Assembly (NCBI RefSeq): GCF_036250695.1
Contig: NZ_CP109427.1
Coordinates: 2,666,001-2,730,000, forward strand
Source of the DNA: Streptomyces sp. NBC_01497
GTDB taxonomy: Bacteria; Actinomycetota; Actinomycetes; Streptomycetales; Streptomycetaceae
Reading direction: 5' to 3'
Length of the DNA: 64,000 nucleotides
Positions 17,339 to 26,247 of the stretch are shown here, in pieces. The position numbers and the translations under genes were made by a program. The number at the start of each line of letters is the position of its first letter. Position 1 is the stretch's first letter. The notes beneath the pieces are model-generated. The model did no database searches and had not been told where the DNA came from. It worked only from the letters and a program-made list of their open reading frames with translations.

Positions 17339-18289
17339 TCAGTCGATCCGTACGACGTGTTTGCCGCGCACACCGCCCGCCTCAAGGGCCCGGTGCGCGG
17401 CGGCGATGTCCGCGAGCGGATGGACCGTGTCGACGACCTCGCGCAGCGCCCCCTCCTCCACGTACCGGCCCAGCCGGGCGAGGAGGTCGTGGTGGGGGTC
17501 GCCGCTGAAGAAGCGCACCCTGCGCGATCCGTACGCGGTGGATCCGAGCAGGTAGGCCAGGCTGGGCAGCGGGCGGTCGATGTCGAAGGCGATGGCGACC
17601 ATGCGCCCGCCGGGGGCGAGCAGGGCCCGGTAGGCGCGGTGCTCGGTGCCGACCGTGTCGAGGACGACGTCGAAGGCGCCGAGGTCGTGCGGACCCGATG
17701 TGGTGTAGCTGAGGGCCTCGTGGGCGCCGAGGCCGCGCACGAAGTCGAGGTTCTTCGGGCCGGCGAGGGCGGTGACGCGGGCGCCGAGGGCCGCGCCGAG
17801 CTGGACGGCGACGCTGCCGACACCGCCGGCCCCGCCGCGTACGAGGAGGCGCTCGCCCGGCCGCAGCCGTGCCTTGTCCACCAGTGCCGTGATCACCGTC
17901 GTGCCGCCCGCGAGCAGCGATACGGCCTGAGCGTCCGTGAGGCCCTCGGGGGTGAGGGCGAGCCGGCCGGGGCGGACCGTGACGTACTCGGCCGCGGCAC
18001 CGAACCGGCCGCGCGGCAGCAGCCCCCACACGCGCAGGCCCTCGCGCGGCCCCCGGACCTGCGCGCCGCTCCCGGCGACCTCTCCCGCGAAGTCGAGTCC
18101 GACACGTTTCGGAAAGGCGCGCCCGGTGACGATCTTCAGCCGGCCGGCCCGCCCCGCGAGTTCGCCGCCGTTGACGCTGGTGGCGCGGACGCGGACCAGC
18201 ACCTCGCCCGGGCCGGGGACGGGCACCGGCGCCGTGCCCTCGTAGAGCACCTCGGGCGGTCCGTAGCTGTCGTAGAGAGCCGCGCGCAT
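17339..18289 (-). CDS. Zinc-free medium-chain oxidoreductase (quinone oxidoreductase-like)
   Basis: This is a 316-aa MDR-superfamily protein with a GroES-like N-terminal domain (GPGEVLVRVRATSVNGGEL) and a Rossmann domain. The NADPH-binding motif GGAGGVGSVAVQLG lies near residue 153. The catalytic-zinc cysteine and histidine of alcohol dehydrogenases are absent, which fits the quinone or enone reductase branch. The ATG at 18289 (MRAALYDSYGPPEVL) is the family start; the longer frame covers a repetitive promoter region. It is divergent from a TetR gene, with paired palindromes between them, so it is the probable target of that regulator. Confidence 0.85.
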   Translation of the reverse strand: MRAALYDSYGPPEVLYEGTAPVPVPGPGEVLVRVRATSVNGGELAGRAGRLKIVTGRAFPKRVGLDFAGEVAGSGAQVRGPREGLRVWGLLPRGRFGAAAEYVTVRPGRLALTPEGLTDAQAVSLLAGGTTVITALVDKARLRPGERLLVRGGAGGVGSVAVQLGAALGARVTALAGPKNLDFVRGLGAHEALSYTTSGPHDLGAFDVVLDTVGTEHRAYRALLAPGGRMVAIAFDIDRPLPSLAYLLGSTAYGSRRVRFFSGDPHHDLLARLGRYVEEGALREVVDTVHPLADIAAAHRALEAGGVRGKHVVRID

Positions 18290-18386
18290 GTCGTTCACGT
18301 ACGTTGTCCCGTCTGGTGCGGAGGGTGCGGAGGGTGCGGAAGGAGCGGATCGGGCCGCCACTTGCCGGACAGGGCTCCGGCACGGT

Positions 18387-18465
18387 AAGTGGTGGAGGGC
18401 TTCCACTTGGTCCCACCGAGGCTAACCCGGTATACGGACGACCCCTTCCACTTACGCCGAAGTGA
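18387..18465. promoter_or_regulatory. Paired TetR-type operator candidates
   Basis: AAGTGG (18387-18392) and CCACTT (18403-18408) form one inverted repeat. CCACTT (18448-18453) and AAGTGA (18460-18465) form a second, tighter one next to the tetR start. Four copies of the same half-site in the divergent spacer suggest the TetR protein binds both, controlling itself and the oxidoreductase. Confidence 0.55.
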
Positions 18466-18470
18466 GAGAC

Positions 18471-19118
18471 ATGCCTGATCAGCCGTATCAGAACGCCCCG
18501 GACGCGACGCTGCGCGCCGACGCCCGGCACAACCGTGAGCGGATCCTCAGGGCCGCCCGCGAGGCGTACGCGGCGCACGGGATCGACGTGCCGCTCACCG
18601 CGATCGCCCGCCGGGCGGGCGTCGGCGTCGCCACGCTCTACCGGAGGTTCCCGACGCGCGCGTCCCTCGTGACCGAGGCGTTCTCCGAGCAGCTTGCCGT
18701 GTGCACCGGCGCGCTGGACGCGGCGCTCGACGACCCCGATCCGTGGCGCGGGTTCTGTTCGCTGATCGAGGCGGTGTGCGCGATGCAGGCCTGCGACCGC
18801 GGTTTCACCGAGGCGTTCCTCGCGCAGTTCGCCGAGGACACCCTCTACGAACGGGAGATCGGGCGGGCGGAGGAGGGCCTCGCGGAGCTCGTACGGCGGG
18901 CCAAGGAGACCGGCCGGCTGCGCGCCGACTTCGCGATCTCCGACATCACGCTCCTGCTGCTGGCCAACAACGGTGTGACGGGTGCGCCGCGTGAGGTCTC
19001 CGAGGCGGCGTCCCGGCGCCTGGCGGGGTATCTCCTCCAGGCCTTCCGCTCGGAGGGCGCCCGCCCGCTGCCCCCGCCCGCGCCGCTGGCGCTCGGGCAG
19101 CACGTGTCACGGCCCTGA
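18471..19118 (+). CDS. TetR-family regulator
   Basis: This is a 215-aa regulator with an N-terminal helix-turn-helix (IARRAGVGVATLYRRFPTRASL, split here around residues 42-65) and a helical ligand-binding domain. ATG at 18471 is preferred; a GTG three codons earlier is possible. The divergent quinone oxidoreductase-like gene, together with shared half-sites, suggests local control of an electrophile- or quinone-responsive pair; the ligand is unknown. The Pro-rich C-terminus (PLPPPAPLAL) is probably disordered. Confidence 0.88.
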   Translation: MPDQPYQNAPDATLRADARHNRERILRAAREAYAAHGIDVPLTAIARRAGVGVATLYRRFPTRASLVTEAFSEQLAVCTGALDAALDDPDPWRGFCSLIEAVCAMQACDRGFTEAFLAQFAEDTLYEREIGRAEEGLAELVRRAKETGRLRADFAISDITLLLLANNGVTGAPREVSEAASRRLAGYLLQAFRSEGARPLPPPAPLALGQHVSRP

Positions 19119-19121
19119 CAG

Positions 19122-19140
19122 CCGGCGCCCCGGGCGCCGG
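19122..19140. terminator. Short GC palindrome after tetR
   Basis: CCGGCGCCC and its complement flank one base, 3 nt after the TetR stop and about 80 nt before the convergent AIM24 gene's stop. A weak terminator candidate. Confidence 0.45.
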
Positions 19141-19221
19141 AGAGGACCCGGCACGTGAGGAGAGAGGGGAGAGAACCGATGGCCGCTCCCCTCCCTCCCC
19201 TCCCCACGGCCGGCTGCCCGG

Positions 19222-19977
19222 TCAGCTCCAGGCGTTGCCCCGGTTCTGGCCGTGCGCGCCGTGCTGGCCCATGCCGAACTGCGCGGCCATGCCCGCACCG
19301 ATCTCCGCGCCCTGCGGCGGCATCATCTCGCTGGGCTGCACCAGGGCGAACCCCTGGCCGAGGAAACTCAGTTCCCAGCCCTCACCGGTGCTGCCGCGCC
19401 GACGCCGTACCGGCGAGGAGTACGTCTGGGCCTGCATCTGCACCCGCAGCGACGACGACCAGGCGACGATCGCGTCGGCGTCCGCGCTGACGTACGTGTC
19501 AGGGGTGACCCGCATCATCAGCGGCTGGCCCGACGTCATCAGGGCCACCTTGCCCGTGCCGGTGATGATCAACTGGTACTTGCCGGTGCCCGAGATGCCG
19601 TACTGGCTGTCCACCGCCACCACCTCGTGGTGCAGGGTCGAGTCCATCGCCAGCACATACGCGCTGTCGACGGTCAGCCCGTCCCGGTCCACGTCCACGA
19701 CATGGACGTACTGCGCGAGGTTCGCCAGATAGACGGTGCCCTGCCCGGACACGCGCATCAGGTCGAGACCCTCGCCCGTGTGCGCCCGCGCACGGCGCTG
19801 ACCGGAACTGCGGTACTCGCCGTCGAACTCCATCAGCCCCTGGTAGGCGACCATGGCGCCCTTGCGGGCCAGGACGTCGTCCTGCCCGGTGAGCGCGACA
19901 CGCAGCAACTGGCCGTTCTGGAGCGCGTACCGGTCCTGCGTCTGTACTTCCGTGTAGGCGAAAAGCGGGCTCTGCAT
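19222..19977 (-). CDS. AIM24 family protein (third gene of a TerD/AIM24 operon)
   Basis: This is a 251-aa beta-rich protein of the AIM24 (formerly DUF124) family. It shows the repeated AIM24 signatures: VLARKGAMVAYQG, GEGLDLMRVSGQGTVYLAN and SYVLAMDSTLHHEV-type segments. No transmembrane segment or signal peptide is visible. It is the last gene of a three-gene same-strand operon with 18 and 12 nt gaps. All three members carry AIM24 domains, so they may assemble together. The family's biochemical function in bacteria is not established; the name comes from a mitochondrial protein. Confidence 0.85.
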   Translation of the reverse strand: MQSPLFAYTEVQTQDRYALQNGQLLRVALTGQDDVLARKGAMVAYQGLMEFDGEYRSSGQRRARAHTGEGLDLMRVSGQGTVYLANLAQYVHVVDVDRDGLTVDSAYVLAMDSTLHHEVVAVDSQYGISGTGKYQLIITGTGKVALMTSGQPLMMRVTPDTYVSADADAIVAWSSSLRVQMQAQTYSSPVRRRRGSTGEGWELSFLGQGFALVQPSEMMPPQGAEIGAGMAAQFGMGQHGAHGQNRGNAWS

Positions 19978-19995
19978 GGTGGTGTCTCTCCCCCC

Positions 19996-20679
19996 TCAGC
20001 CGCGGATGCGCAGGCGGTCGGTGCTGTCCTCGCTGGGCTGGACGACGACGATCCCCTGACCGGAGAACGCCATCTGGTACGCCTCGCCGCTGCCGCGCCC
20101 GATCAGCGCACCCGCCTTGAAGCTGCGCTTGCCCTTGACCTTCAGGTTCGGTGACCAGGCCACGAGGGCGTCGGGGTCGACGTACGTCTCGTCCTCGCCG
20201 CGCCCGCAGTCGACCACGACCGGAGTGCCGCGCGAGGTCAGCGCGACCCAGCCGGTACCGGAGATCCCCACGTTCCACAGGCCCTGGCCGGTGAACTTCG
20301 CGAGCCCCTTGACCCGTTCGACACCCCACTGCAGGTGGGCGTCGAAGGCGAGGACGTTGGTGCCGTTGACGGAGATCGCGTCGTTGTCGAGGTTGACCAC
20401 CACGACGTGCGCGCCGTAGTCGGCGAGGTAGAGCAGGCCGTCGCCGGTGCACTTCATGATCGGCGTGCCCTCGCCGGTGACCCAGTGCTCCGCGATGTGC
20501 CGCACGGACGGCGGGTTGGGCTCGTACTGGATGAAGCCCTCGTAGGCGACCATCGAGCCGGTGCGCGCGTAAAGGTCGTGTCCGGTCGCCATGGCCACCT
20601 TCAGCATGGTGTGGCCGTGGTTCTCCATCCGGGCCGCGACCGGGGTCGGCGCGTAGCCCGCGAGCTGTTGTTCCGTCAT
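19996..20679 (-). CDS. AIM24 family protein (second gene of the operon)
   Basis: This is a 227-aa AIM24 paralogue of the downstream gene. Characteristic stretches are ARTGSMVAYEGFIQ, GDGLLYLADYGAHV and TNVLAFDAHLQWGVERVKG. It starts at the ATG at 20679 (MTEQQLAGYAP), 12 nt after the upstream gene, and is surely co-transcribed with it. There is no catalytic motif, consistent with a structural or scaffold fold. The paralogues differ in loop lengths, which argues for hetero-oligomers rather than recent duplication. Confidence 0.85.
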   Translation of the reverse strand: MTEQQLAGYAPTPVAARMENHGHTMLKVAMATGHDLYARTGSMVAYEGFIQYEPNPPSVRHIAEHWVTGEGTPIMKCTGDGLLYLADYGAHVVVVNLDNDAISVNGTNVLAFDAHLQWGVERVKGLAKFTGQGLWNVGISGTGWVALTSRGTPVVVDCGRGEDETYVDPDALVAWSPNLKVKGKRSFKAGALIGRGSGEAYQMAFSGQGIVVVQPSEDSTDRLRIRG

Positions 20680-20691
20680 GCCGGGCTCCCT

Positions 20692-22431
20692 CTAGACCTC
20701 GTACGGCTGGACGACGATGAAGTTCCCCGGAGCGCCGCGGAACTGGAGGTTCACGGTCTCCCCGCTGTGCCCGGGATACGCGTTGCGGCGCAGCCTGACC
20801 TGGCTGGACAGGATCACCTGCGAGGCCGCCGACCAGGCGACCACAGCGTTGCAGTCGGCGAAGGTCGTGGGCGTGACCGGGAGGACGACGGGCGTGCCGT
20901 GCGTCTTGACGACGACGGTGCCGGTGCCCTGGAACAGCATGGTGAACAGGGCGCCGCCCGGGATGCCATGGCCCTCGATGCGGCGCACCTCGTACTGGAG
21001 GGACTCGTCGAAGGCGAGCACGTTCTCGGCGGACACGCAGATGCCGTCGCCCTGCAGTTCGACCGGGTGCAGGTGGGCGTTGTTCTCGGCGAGGAAGACC
21101 TGGCCACGGCCCGTGCAGCGCATCAGCTGCATCTCCTGGCCGGTCGCGTTGCCCACGACGCGGCCCGCGAAACCGGCGCCCTTGTAGCCGAAGTCGACCT
21201 TGCCCTGGTACATGACCATGCTGCCCTGCCGGGCCAGCACGGGCGCGCCGCCGTCCATCGTGAGGTCCACGCGCATCAGATGGCCGTTCTGCGCGGTCCA
21301 CCGCCGGCCGGTGGGGGTCTCCTTGTACGGGTTGAGCGCGGCGTGCAGGCCGGCTCCGCCGGGGGGCGCACCACCCGGCACGAAGCCCTGGACCCCGGCG
21401 GGCGGACCACCGAAAGCACCCCCGCCCGGGGCCTGCTGGGAGAACGGATTGCCCATGGCCGCCGGCGGCTGCCCGAACGGCGGCTGACCCGGCGCGGGTT
21501 GACCGTACGGAGCCTGACCGGGTGCGGGCTGACCGTACGGAGCCTGACCCGAAGCGGGCTGGCCGTACTGAGCCTGACCCGGCGCGGGCTGGCCGGGTGC
21601 GGTGGGCCCGCCGAAGCCCGAGGATGCGGGCGGCGCTGCGGGAGCCGGTGGCTGTGCGGGCGGCGCCTGCCCCGGCACCTGGCCGTAGGGAGGCGGCGCG
21701 GTGTCCGGCATCGGCGTGATCAGCGTGGGCGTGGCGTACACCGGCAGCGGTGCCTGGGGGGCGGCCGGTGTTCCCGGGGCGGCGGGGCCCGGGGGCGCGC
21801 CGAACCCGGGGGCCGGGGCCGCGACGGCCGGACCGGCGCCCGGCGGCGGCGCGAAGCCCGGCGCCTGACCGGCGGCGGCCGGCGGGGCGTCCTGTGCCTG
21901 CTCCTCCGCGACCTCACCGCCGAAGTTCTTGAGCAGCGCGTCCAGCCCGCCGTCGAAGCCCTGTCCGACCGCGGCGAACCGCCACACGTCCTTGCGGTAG
22001 AAGTCCCCGAGCATCACGGCGCGTTCCGTGGAGAACTCGGCGCCGGTGAAGGAGTACCTGACGACCTCCTCGCCACCCGCGACGACCCGGATCCAGCCGG
22101 GACCGACCCCCGACATCTGCCCCGCGCCGTCCAGCGTGGCCGTGAAGGAGAGCTTGTGGACGGAGGCCGGGACGCGGTCGAGCGTCACCCGGAACGACTC
22201 GGTGTCACCCGCCTGCGCACCGAGCAGCTGCACCGACTCCTCGGGGGACTTCGGCTGGTTGAAGAAGATGAAGTAACGATCGTCCGAGAGGCGCTCGTCG
22301 GCGTCGAGGCCGAAGCAGCTGATGTCGAACGTCAGGCCGGGACCCGCGATCTGCACGCCGACGTACAGGTCCGTCCCCGGCGTGAGATCACTGACCTTGG
22401 CCTTGTGGCCGCGCTGGAATTCCCTGGGCAT
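20692..22431 (-). CDS. TerD-AIM24 fusion protein
   Basis: This 579-aa protein has three parts. Residues 1 to about 175 are a TerD-family domain, with FDISCFGLDADERLSDDRYFIF-like calcium-binding and DFYRKDVWRFAAVGQGF segments; TerD proteins bind Ca2+ and occur in tellurite/chemical stress and compartment systems. Residues about 190-350 are a Pro/Gly/Gln/Ala-rich linker with repeated GQAPYGQPAP units. Residues about 375-575 form an AIM24 domain. Start ATG at 22431. It heads an operon with two stand-alone AIM24 genes, so the TerD part may recruit an AIM24 assembly to a stress complex; this is inference. Confidence 0.88.
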   Translation of the reverse strand: MPREFQRGHKAKVSDLTPGTDLYVGVQIAGPGLTFDISCFGLDADERLSDDRYFIFFNQPKSPEESVQLLGAQAGDTESFRVTLDRVPASVHKLSFTATLDGAGQMSGVGPGWIRVVAGGEEVVRYSFTGAEFSTERAVMLGDFYRKDVWRFAAVGQGFDGGLDALLKNFGGEVAEEQAQDAPPAAAGQAPGFAPPPGAGPAVAAPAPGFGAPPGPAAPGTPAAPQAPLPVYATPTLITPMPDTAPPPYGQVPGQAPPAQPPAPAAPPASSGFGGPTAPGQPAPGQAQYGQPASGQAPYGQPAPGQAPYGQPAPGQPPFGQPPAAMGNPFSQQAPGGGAFGGPPAGVQGFVPGGAPPGGAGLHAALNPYKETPTGRRWTAQNGHLMRVDLTMDGGAPVLARQGSMVMYQGKVDFGYKGAGFAGRVVGNATGQEMQLMRCTGRGQVFLAENNAHLHPVELQGDGICVSAENVLAFDESLQYEVRRIEGHGIPGGALFTMLFQGTGTVVVKTHGTPVVLPVTPTTFADCNAVVAWSAASQVILSSQVRLRRNAYPGHSGETVNLQFRGAPGNFIVVQPYEV

Positions 22432-22566
22432 GCGTAACGACCGTCCCCCATCCCGAAACCTGCGTGCGTCGCGTCAGGCTAACGGCTGTGCCGGGCGGTG
22501 CGGCAGTCCGGTACACGTTCGGTACAGGATCGGCAAAACCGGACGCGCGGGCGCCAACTCCCCCGC

Positions 22567-23190
22567 TCACTCCCCGTCGTCGGCCGGCGGATGCGGCAAC
22601 CGCTCGGCGGCCACGACCCCTTCGAGATAGCCGCGGGCGCGCTCCGTGCGCGGATACGCCTCCAGCAGCTCCCAGAACCGGGGGCCGTGGCCCGGCACCA
22701 GCAGGTGTGCGAGCTCGTGCAGGAGTACGTAGTCGACGACGTACTCCGGCATCCCGCGCAGCCGGTGCGAGAGGCGGATGCTGCCCTCCGCCGGGGTGCA
22801 CGATCCCCAGCGGGTGTTCTGGTTGGTGACCCAGCGGACCGAGGCGGGACGCGCCCGGCCCTCGAAATAGCGGTCCGAGAGGTGGGCCGCCCGGGTGGTC
22901 AGCTCCTCGTCGCCGAGCTGTCGCTTGCTCTCCTGGGTGGCGAGCTTGTCGAGCATCACCGTCACCCAGCGCCGCTCCTCGGCCTTCGACATCCGGGCCG
23001 GGATGAGGACGATCGTCCGCTCGCCCTCCCGGTACGCGGACACCGTCCGCCTGCGCCGGGTGCTCCTGCGCACTTCGACGGCACCGGGCGCCGCGGGGGC
23101 GCCGGTGACGAGATCGGGGACCGCGGCGCCGGAGGACGCGGCGGCTTCGCGCGGGGCGCGGTCCTGGTCGGGCCGGGGGTCGGCGGGCAC
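22567..23190 (-). CDS. M48-type (YgjP/DUF45-like) metallopeptidase
   Basis: This is a 207-aa protein with the zinc signature HELAH (158-162) followed by a third ligand in GHGPRFW (His168). The conserved NTRWGSC motif (about 125-131) is typical of the YgjP/WLM-like family. No membrane segment is seen, so it is a soluble predicted protease of unknown substrate. The first 40 residues are low complexity. GTG at 23190 follows a weak GAGG. It is divergent from an orphan TOMM-like protein. The 310-nt gap between them (23191-23500) shows no clear regulatory site. Confidence 0.82.
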   Translation of the reverse strand: MPADPRPDQDRAPREAAASSGAAVPDLVTGAPAAPGAVEVRRSTRRRRTVSAYREGERTIVLIPARMSKAEERRWVTVMLDKLATQESKRQLGDEELTTRAAHLSDRYFEGRARPASVRWVTNQNTRWGSCTPAEGSIRLSHRLRGMPEYVVDYVLLHELAHLLVPGHGPRFWELLEAYPRTERARGYLEGVVAAERLPHPPADDGE

Positions 23191-23500
23191 GCCTCGACGT
23201 TACCCGTTGCCGGGCCCCGCCGGGCCGCGCCGGTCGGTGATATGAGCCATTGGTACGACCGATACCTCGGCCTGTGGACAACTTCCGGCGCGGTGTCGCG
23301 GGGACGGGCACTGTGGTGACGGAGGCGGGCGGCGGTCACCGCGGGACACGGGGCGCGGCGGGGCCGATGTGCACGGCGGGTCGGGGCCCGCGGCCCCACG
23401 GGAACAGAGGCGCGGCACGGGAGGGGAAAGGACCGCGCGGGAACGGATGTGGACGTAGGACGGGCCGGAGAGCAGGACACCGGGAGACGGGGGATGTGTG

Positions 23501-24637
23501 ATGCGACCGATGGTGAAGCCCGCGTTGCGGCGGGCCTGGCGCGGACGGCGGACGGTGCAGTTCGGGGTGACACCCGCGCACGCGGTGCGCATGGGCCCCA
23601 TGGACACGGCGACGGGCGGTTTCCTCGAACTGCTCGACGGGTCGCGGACCCTGCCGGTACTGCGGGCCGAGGCCCGCGCGATGGGGCTGCCCGAGGAGTG
23701 GGCGCAGGAGGTGGTGCGGCGGCTGGCGGCGGCCGGGGTGGTGGACGACCCCGGCGCCGGCGGCGAGGCGTTCGACGCGTTGCGGCGGACACCGGGCGCG
23801 CTGGAGCGCCTGCGGCCGGATCTGGCGTCGTTGTCGGTGGTGCACCAGGCGCCGGGCGAAGGGGCCGCCCGGCTGGCGGCACGCCGGGCGGGCCGGGTCC
23901 GGGTGCGGGGCGCGGGCCGGGTCGGTGCCGCGGTGGCGGCGGCGCTCGCGGCGGCGGGCGTCGGCTGCGTCGAGGTGCAGGACGGCGGCTCGGTGGAGGC
24001 CTCGGACGTGGCGCCGGGCGGGCTTCCCGCGTCGGCCGTGGGCGAGCGCAGGGCTGCGGCGGCGGCCCGGCTGGTGCGGGTCTGCGCGCCGGGCGCCGCC
24101 CCACGCGGCGCGCCGGACCGGGCGCGGGACGCGCCGATCTCGCTGATCGTGGTGGCGCCCCGGGACGCCCTGGCGGCCTACCGTCCGGAGCCGGCCGTGA
24201 CCGAGCCGTGGGTCGCCGCCGGCGTCCCCCATCTGTTCGCCGGGGTGATCGAAGCCACAGGGTTCGTGGGACCGCTGGTCCTGCCGGGCGGCACGGCCTG
24301 CGCGGGCTGCCTCCTGCTGGCGGGAGCGGAAGCCGACCCGGACGCGCCCGCCATGCTCGCGCAGTGGCGCTCGGGGCGGGGCGCACGGCCGGTCACGGCA
24401 TGCGACGGCCCACTCGCCGCCCTGGTGGCAGGGCTGACGGCGGCACATGCTCTGGCGTTTCTCGACGGGGAACTGCCCACGAGCACCGGCACCCGCTGGG
24501 AGGTCTCGCTGCCGCTGCTGGACTGGCGGTCGACAACAACAGCGCCCCATTCGGGCTGCCGCTGCGGCGCCGCGGGAAGGACAGAGGGGGTCCGCACGGC
24601 CACGTCGGGGGCCGGGCGCGACACAATGGCGGTGTAG
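23501..24637 (+). CDS. Orphan ThiF/TOMM-like protein (cyclodehydratase C-type domain)
   Basis: This is a 378-aa protein resembling the E1-like or leader-peptide-binding partner of azole-forming (TOMM) cyclodehydratases. It has a winged-helix-like N-terminus with GGFLELLDGSRTLPVLR, a degenerate Rossmann region (VRVRGAGRVGAAVAAALAAAGV, around residue 135) and a CAGC pair plus a C-terminal CRC, the likely zinc ligands. The ATP-binding residues of active E1 enzymes are not evident. No YcaO gene or precursor peptide is nearby, so a conventional RiPP role is doubtful. ATG at 23501 is chosen over the preceding GTG. It is followed 43 nt later by the AarF kinase gene. Confidence 0.68.
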   Translation: MRPMVKPALRRAWRGRRTVQFGVTPAHAVRMGPMDTATGGFLELLDGSRTLPVLRAEARAMGLPEEWAQEVVRRLAAAGVVDDPGAGGEAFDALRRTPGALERLRPDLASLSVVHQAPGEGAARLAARRAGRVRVRGAGRVGAAVAAALAAAGVGCVEVQDGGSVEASDVAPGGLPASAVGERRAAAAARLVRVCAPGAAPRGAPDRARDAPISLIVVAPRDALAAYRPEPAVTEPWVAAGVPHLFAGVIEATGFVGPLVLPGGTACAGCLLLAGAEADPDAPAMLAQWRSGRGARPVTACDGPLAALVAGLTAAHALAFLDGELPTSTGTRWEVSLPLLDWRSTTTAPHSGCRCGAAGRTEGVRTATSGAGRDTMAV

Positions 24638-24680
24638 CCCGCCGCACCACGGCAAGGCTGTCCGTACCAGGAGGGGCGTA

Positions 24681-26216
24681 ATGTCTGATCTTCCCCGGAA
24701 GGCGGTCACCCGCACTGCCAAGCTGGCCGCGCTGCCGATCGGTTTCGCGGGCAGGGCGACCTGGGGTCTGGGCAGGCGGATCGGCGGGAAGTCCGCCGAC
24801 ATCGTCACCAAGGAGCTCCAGCAGCGGACGGCCGACCAGCTGTTCAAGGTGCTGGGTGAGCTCAAGGGCGGAGCCATGAAGTTCGGGCAGCTGCTGTCCG
24901 TCTTCGAGTCGGCGCTGCCCGAGGAGGTCGCGGGCCCCTACCGGGCGGCGCTGACGAAGCTCCAGGACGCGGCGCCCCCGATGCCGACGCAGACGGTGCA
25001 CGGTGTCCTCGCCGACCAGCTCGGCGAAAACTGGCGCGAGCTGTTCCTGGAGTTCGAGGACAAGCCGTCGGCCGCGGCGTCGATCGGCCAGGTGCACCGG
25101 GCGCTGTGGCACGACGGGCGCGAGGTCGCGGTCAAGGTGCAGTATCCGGGCGCCGGTGAGGCGCTGCTCTCGGACCTGACCCAGCTGAGCCGGTTCGTCA
25201 GGCTGCTCGGACCGCTGATCCCCGGCATGGACATGAAGCCGCTGGTCGCCGAGATGCGTGACCGGGTCTCCGAGGAACTGGACTACGCGCTGGAGGCGGA
25301 GGCGCAGCGCGAGCACGCGCGTGAGTTCGCCGACGACCCGGACGTGGTCGTGCCGGACGTGGTGCACCAGGCCGACCAGGTCCTCGTCACGGAGTGGATG
25401 GACGGGACACCGCTCGCCGAGATCATCTCGTCGGGCACGCAGGAGCAGCGGGACCGGGCGGGCCAGCTGCTGGCGCGGTTCCTGTTCTCCGGACCGATGC
25501 GCACGGGCCTGCTGCACGCCGACCCGCACCCGGGCAATTTCCGCCTGCTGCCGCCCCGTGAGAGTGCTCCGGGCGGGCCCGGGGACGACGCCGCGGACGG
25601 CGACACCGGTGGGAGCGGCGAGCTGCGCCTCGGCGTCCTCGACTTCGGGACGGTGGACCGGCTGCCCGGCGGGCTGCCGGAGATCATCGGTGACGCCCTG
25701 CGCATGACGATCGACGGCGAGTCCGACGCCGTGTACGAGATGCTGCGCGCCGAGGGATTCGTCAAGGAGACCATCGATCTCGAACCGGAGGCGGTGCTCG
25801 ACTACCTGCTGCCGATCATCGAGCCGGCCGGGGTGGACGAGTTCACCTTCACCCGCGCCTGGATGCGCAACCAGGCGGGGCGGATCGCCGATCCGCGCTC
25901 CCCCGCGCACCAGCTGGGCCGGCAGCTGAACCTCCCGCCGTCGTACCTGCTGATCCACCGCGTCACGCTGAGCACCATCGGCGTGCTGTGCCAACTGGGT
26001 GCCACGGTGCGGCTGCGGGACGAGCTGGAGGACTGGCTGCCCGGCTTCTACGTCGAGTGGGTCTACGAGGACGAAGAGGCGGAGAGCGAAGGCGAGCCCG
26101 GGGCCGAGGCAGAGCCCGGGGCCGACGAGCAGGACAGGACGCGCGGCGCGGGCGGCGCCGGGGACGACGAAGCGGGTGCCGGTCCCGAAGGACCCGCACC
26201 CGCTGTCGGCGACTGA
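24681..26216 (+). CDS. ABC1/AarF/UbiB-family atypical kinase
   Basis: This is a 511-aa atypical kinase-like protein. The ABC1 hallmarks are intact: the KxGQ motif (MKFGQLLS, about residue 66), the Ala-rich loop AAASIGQVH (about 130), the lysine strand VAVKVQYPG, DPHPGNF (about 280) and LDFGTVD (about 318). UbiB-type proteins act as ATPases in isoprenoid-lipid or quinone homeostasis. An acidic disordered tail lacks a membrane anchor. The ATG at 24681 follows AGGAGG. It corresponds to Rv3197, which lies next to whiB7 in M. tuberculosis, and to wblC here. Involvement in antibiotic resistance is inference from that linkage. Confidence 0.9.
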   Translation: MSDLPRKAVTRTAKLAALPIGFAGRATWGLGRRIGGKSADIVTKELQQRTADQLFKVLGELKGGAMKFGQLLSVFESALPEEVAGPYRAALTKLQDAAPPMPTQTVHGVLADQLGENWRELFLEFEDKPSAAASIGQVHRALWHDGREVAVKVQYPGAGEALLSDLTQLSRFVRLLGPLIPGMDMKPLVAEMRDRVSEELDYALEAEAQREHAREFADDPDVVVPDVVHQADQVLVTEWMDGTPLAEIISSGTQEQRDRAGQLLARFLFSGPMRTGLLHADPHPGNFRLLPPRESAPGGPGDDAADGDTGGSGELRLGVLDFGTVDRLPGGLPEIIGDALRMTIDGESDAVYEMLRAEGFVKETIDLEPEAVLDYLLPIIEPAGVDEFTFTRAWMRNQAGRIADPRSPAHQLGRQLNLPPSYLLIHRVTLSTIGVLCQLGATVRLRDELEDWLPGFYVEWVYEDEEAESEGEPGAEAEPGADEQDRTRGAGGAGDDEAGAGPEGPAPAVGD

Positions 26217-26247
26217 GCGGTGGTGCGGCGCGGCGGACGGCGGTCCG

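Noticed and set aside
18290..18406. N-terminal extension of the MDR oxidoreductase
   Set aside because: The added residues are encoded by short GC repeats (Ser-Ala-Pro runs) within the promoter region, and the ATG at 18289 gives the family start.
23498..24637. Complete RiPP (TOMM) biosynthetic cluster
   Set aside because: Only one TOMM-like protein is present; there is no YcaO, dehydrogenase, precursor peptide or dedicated transporter in the window.
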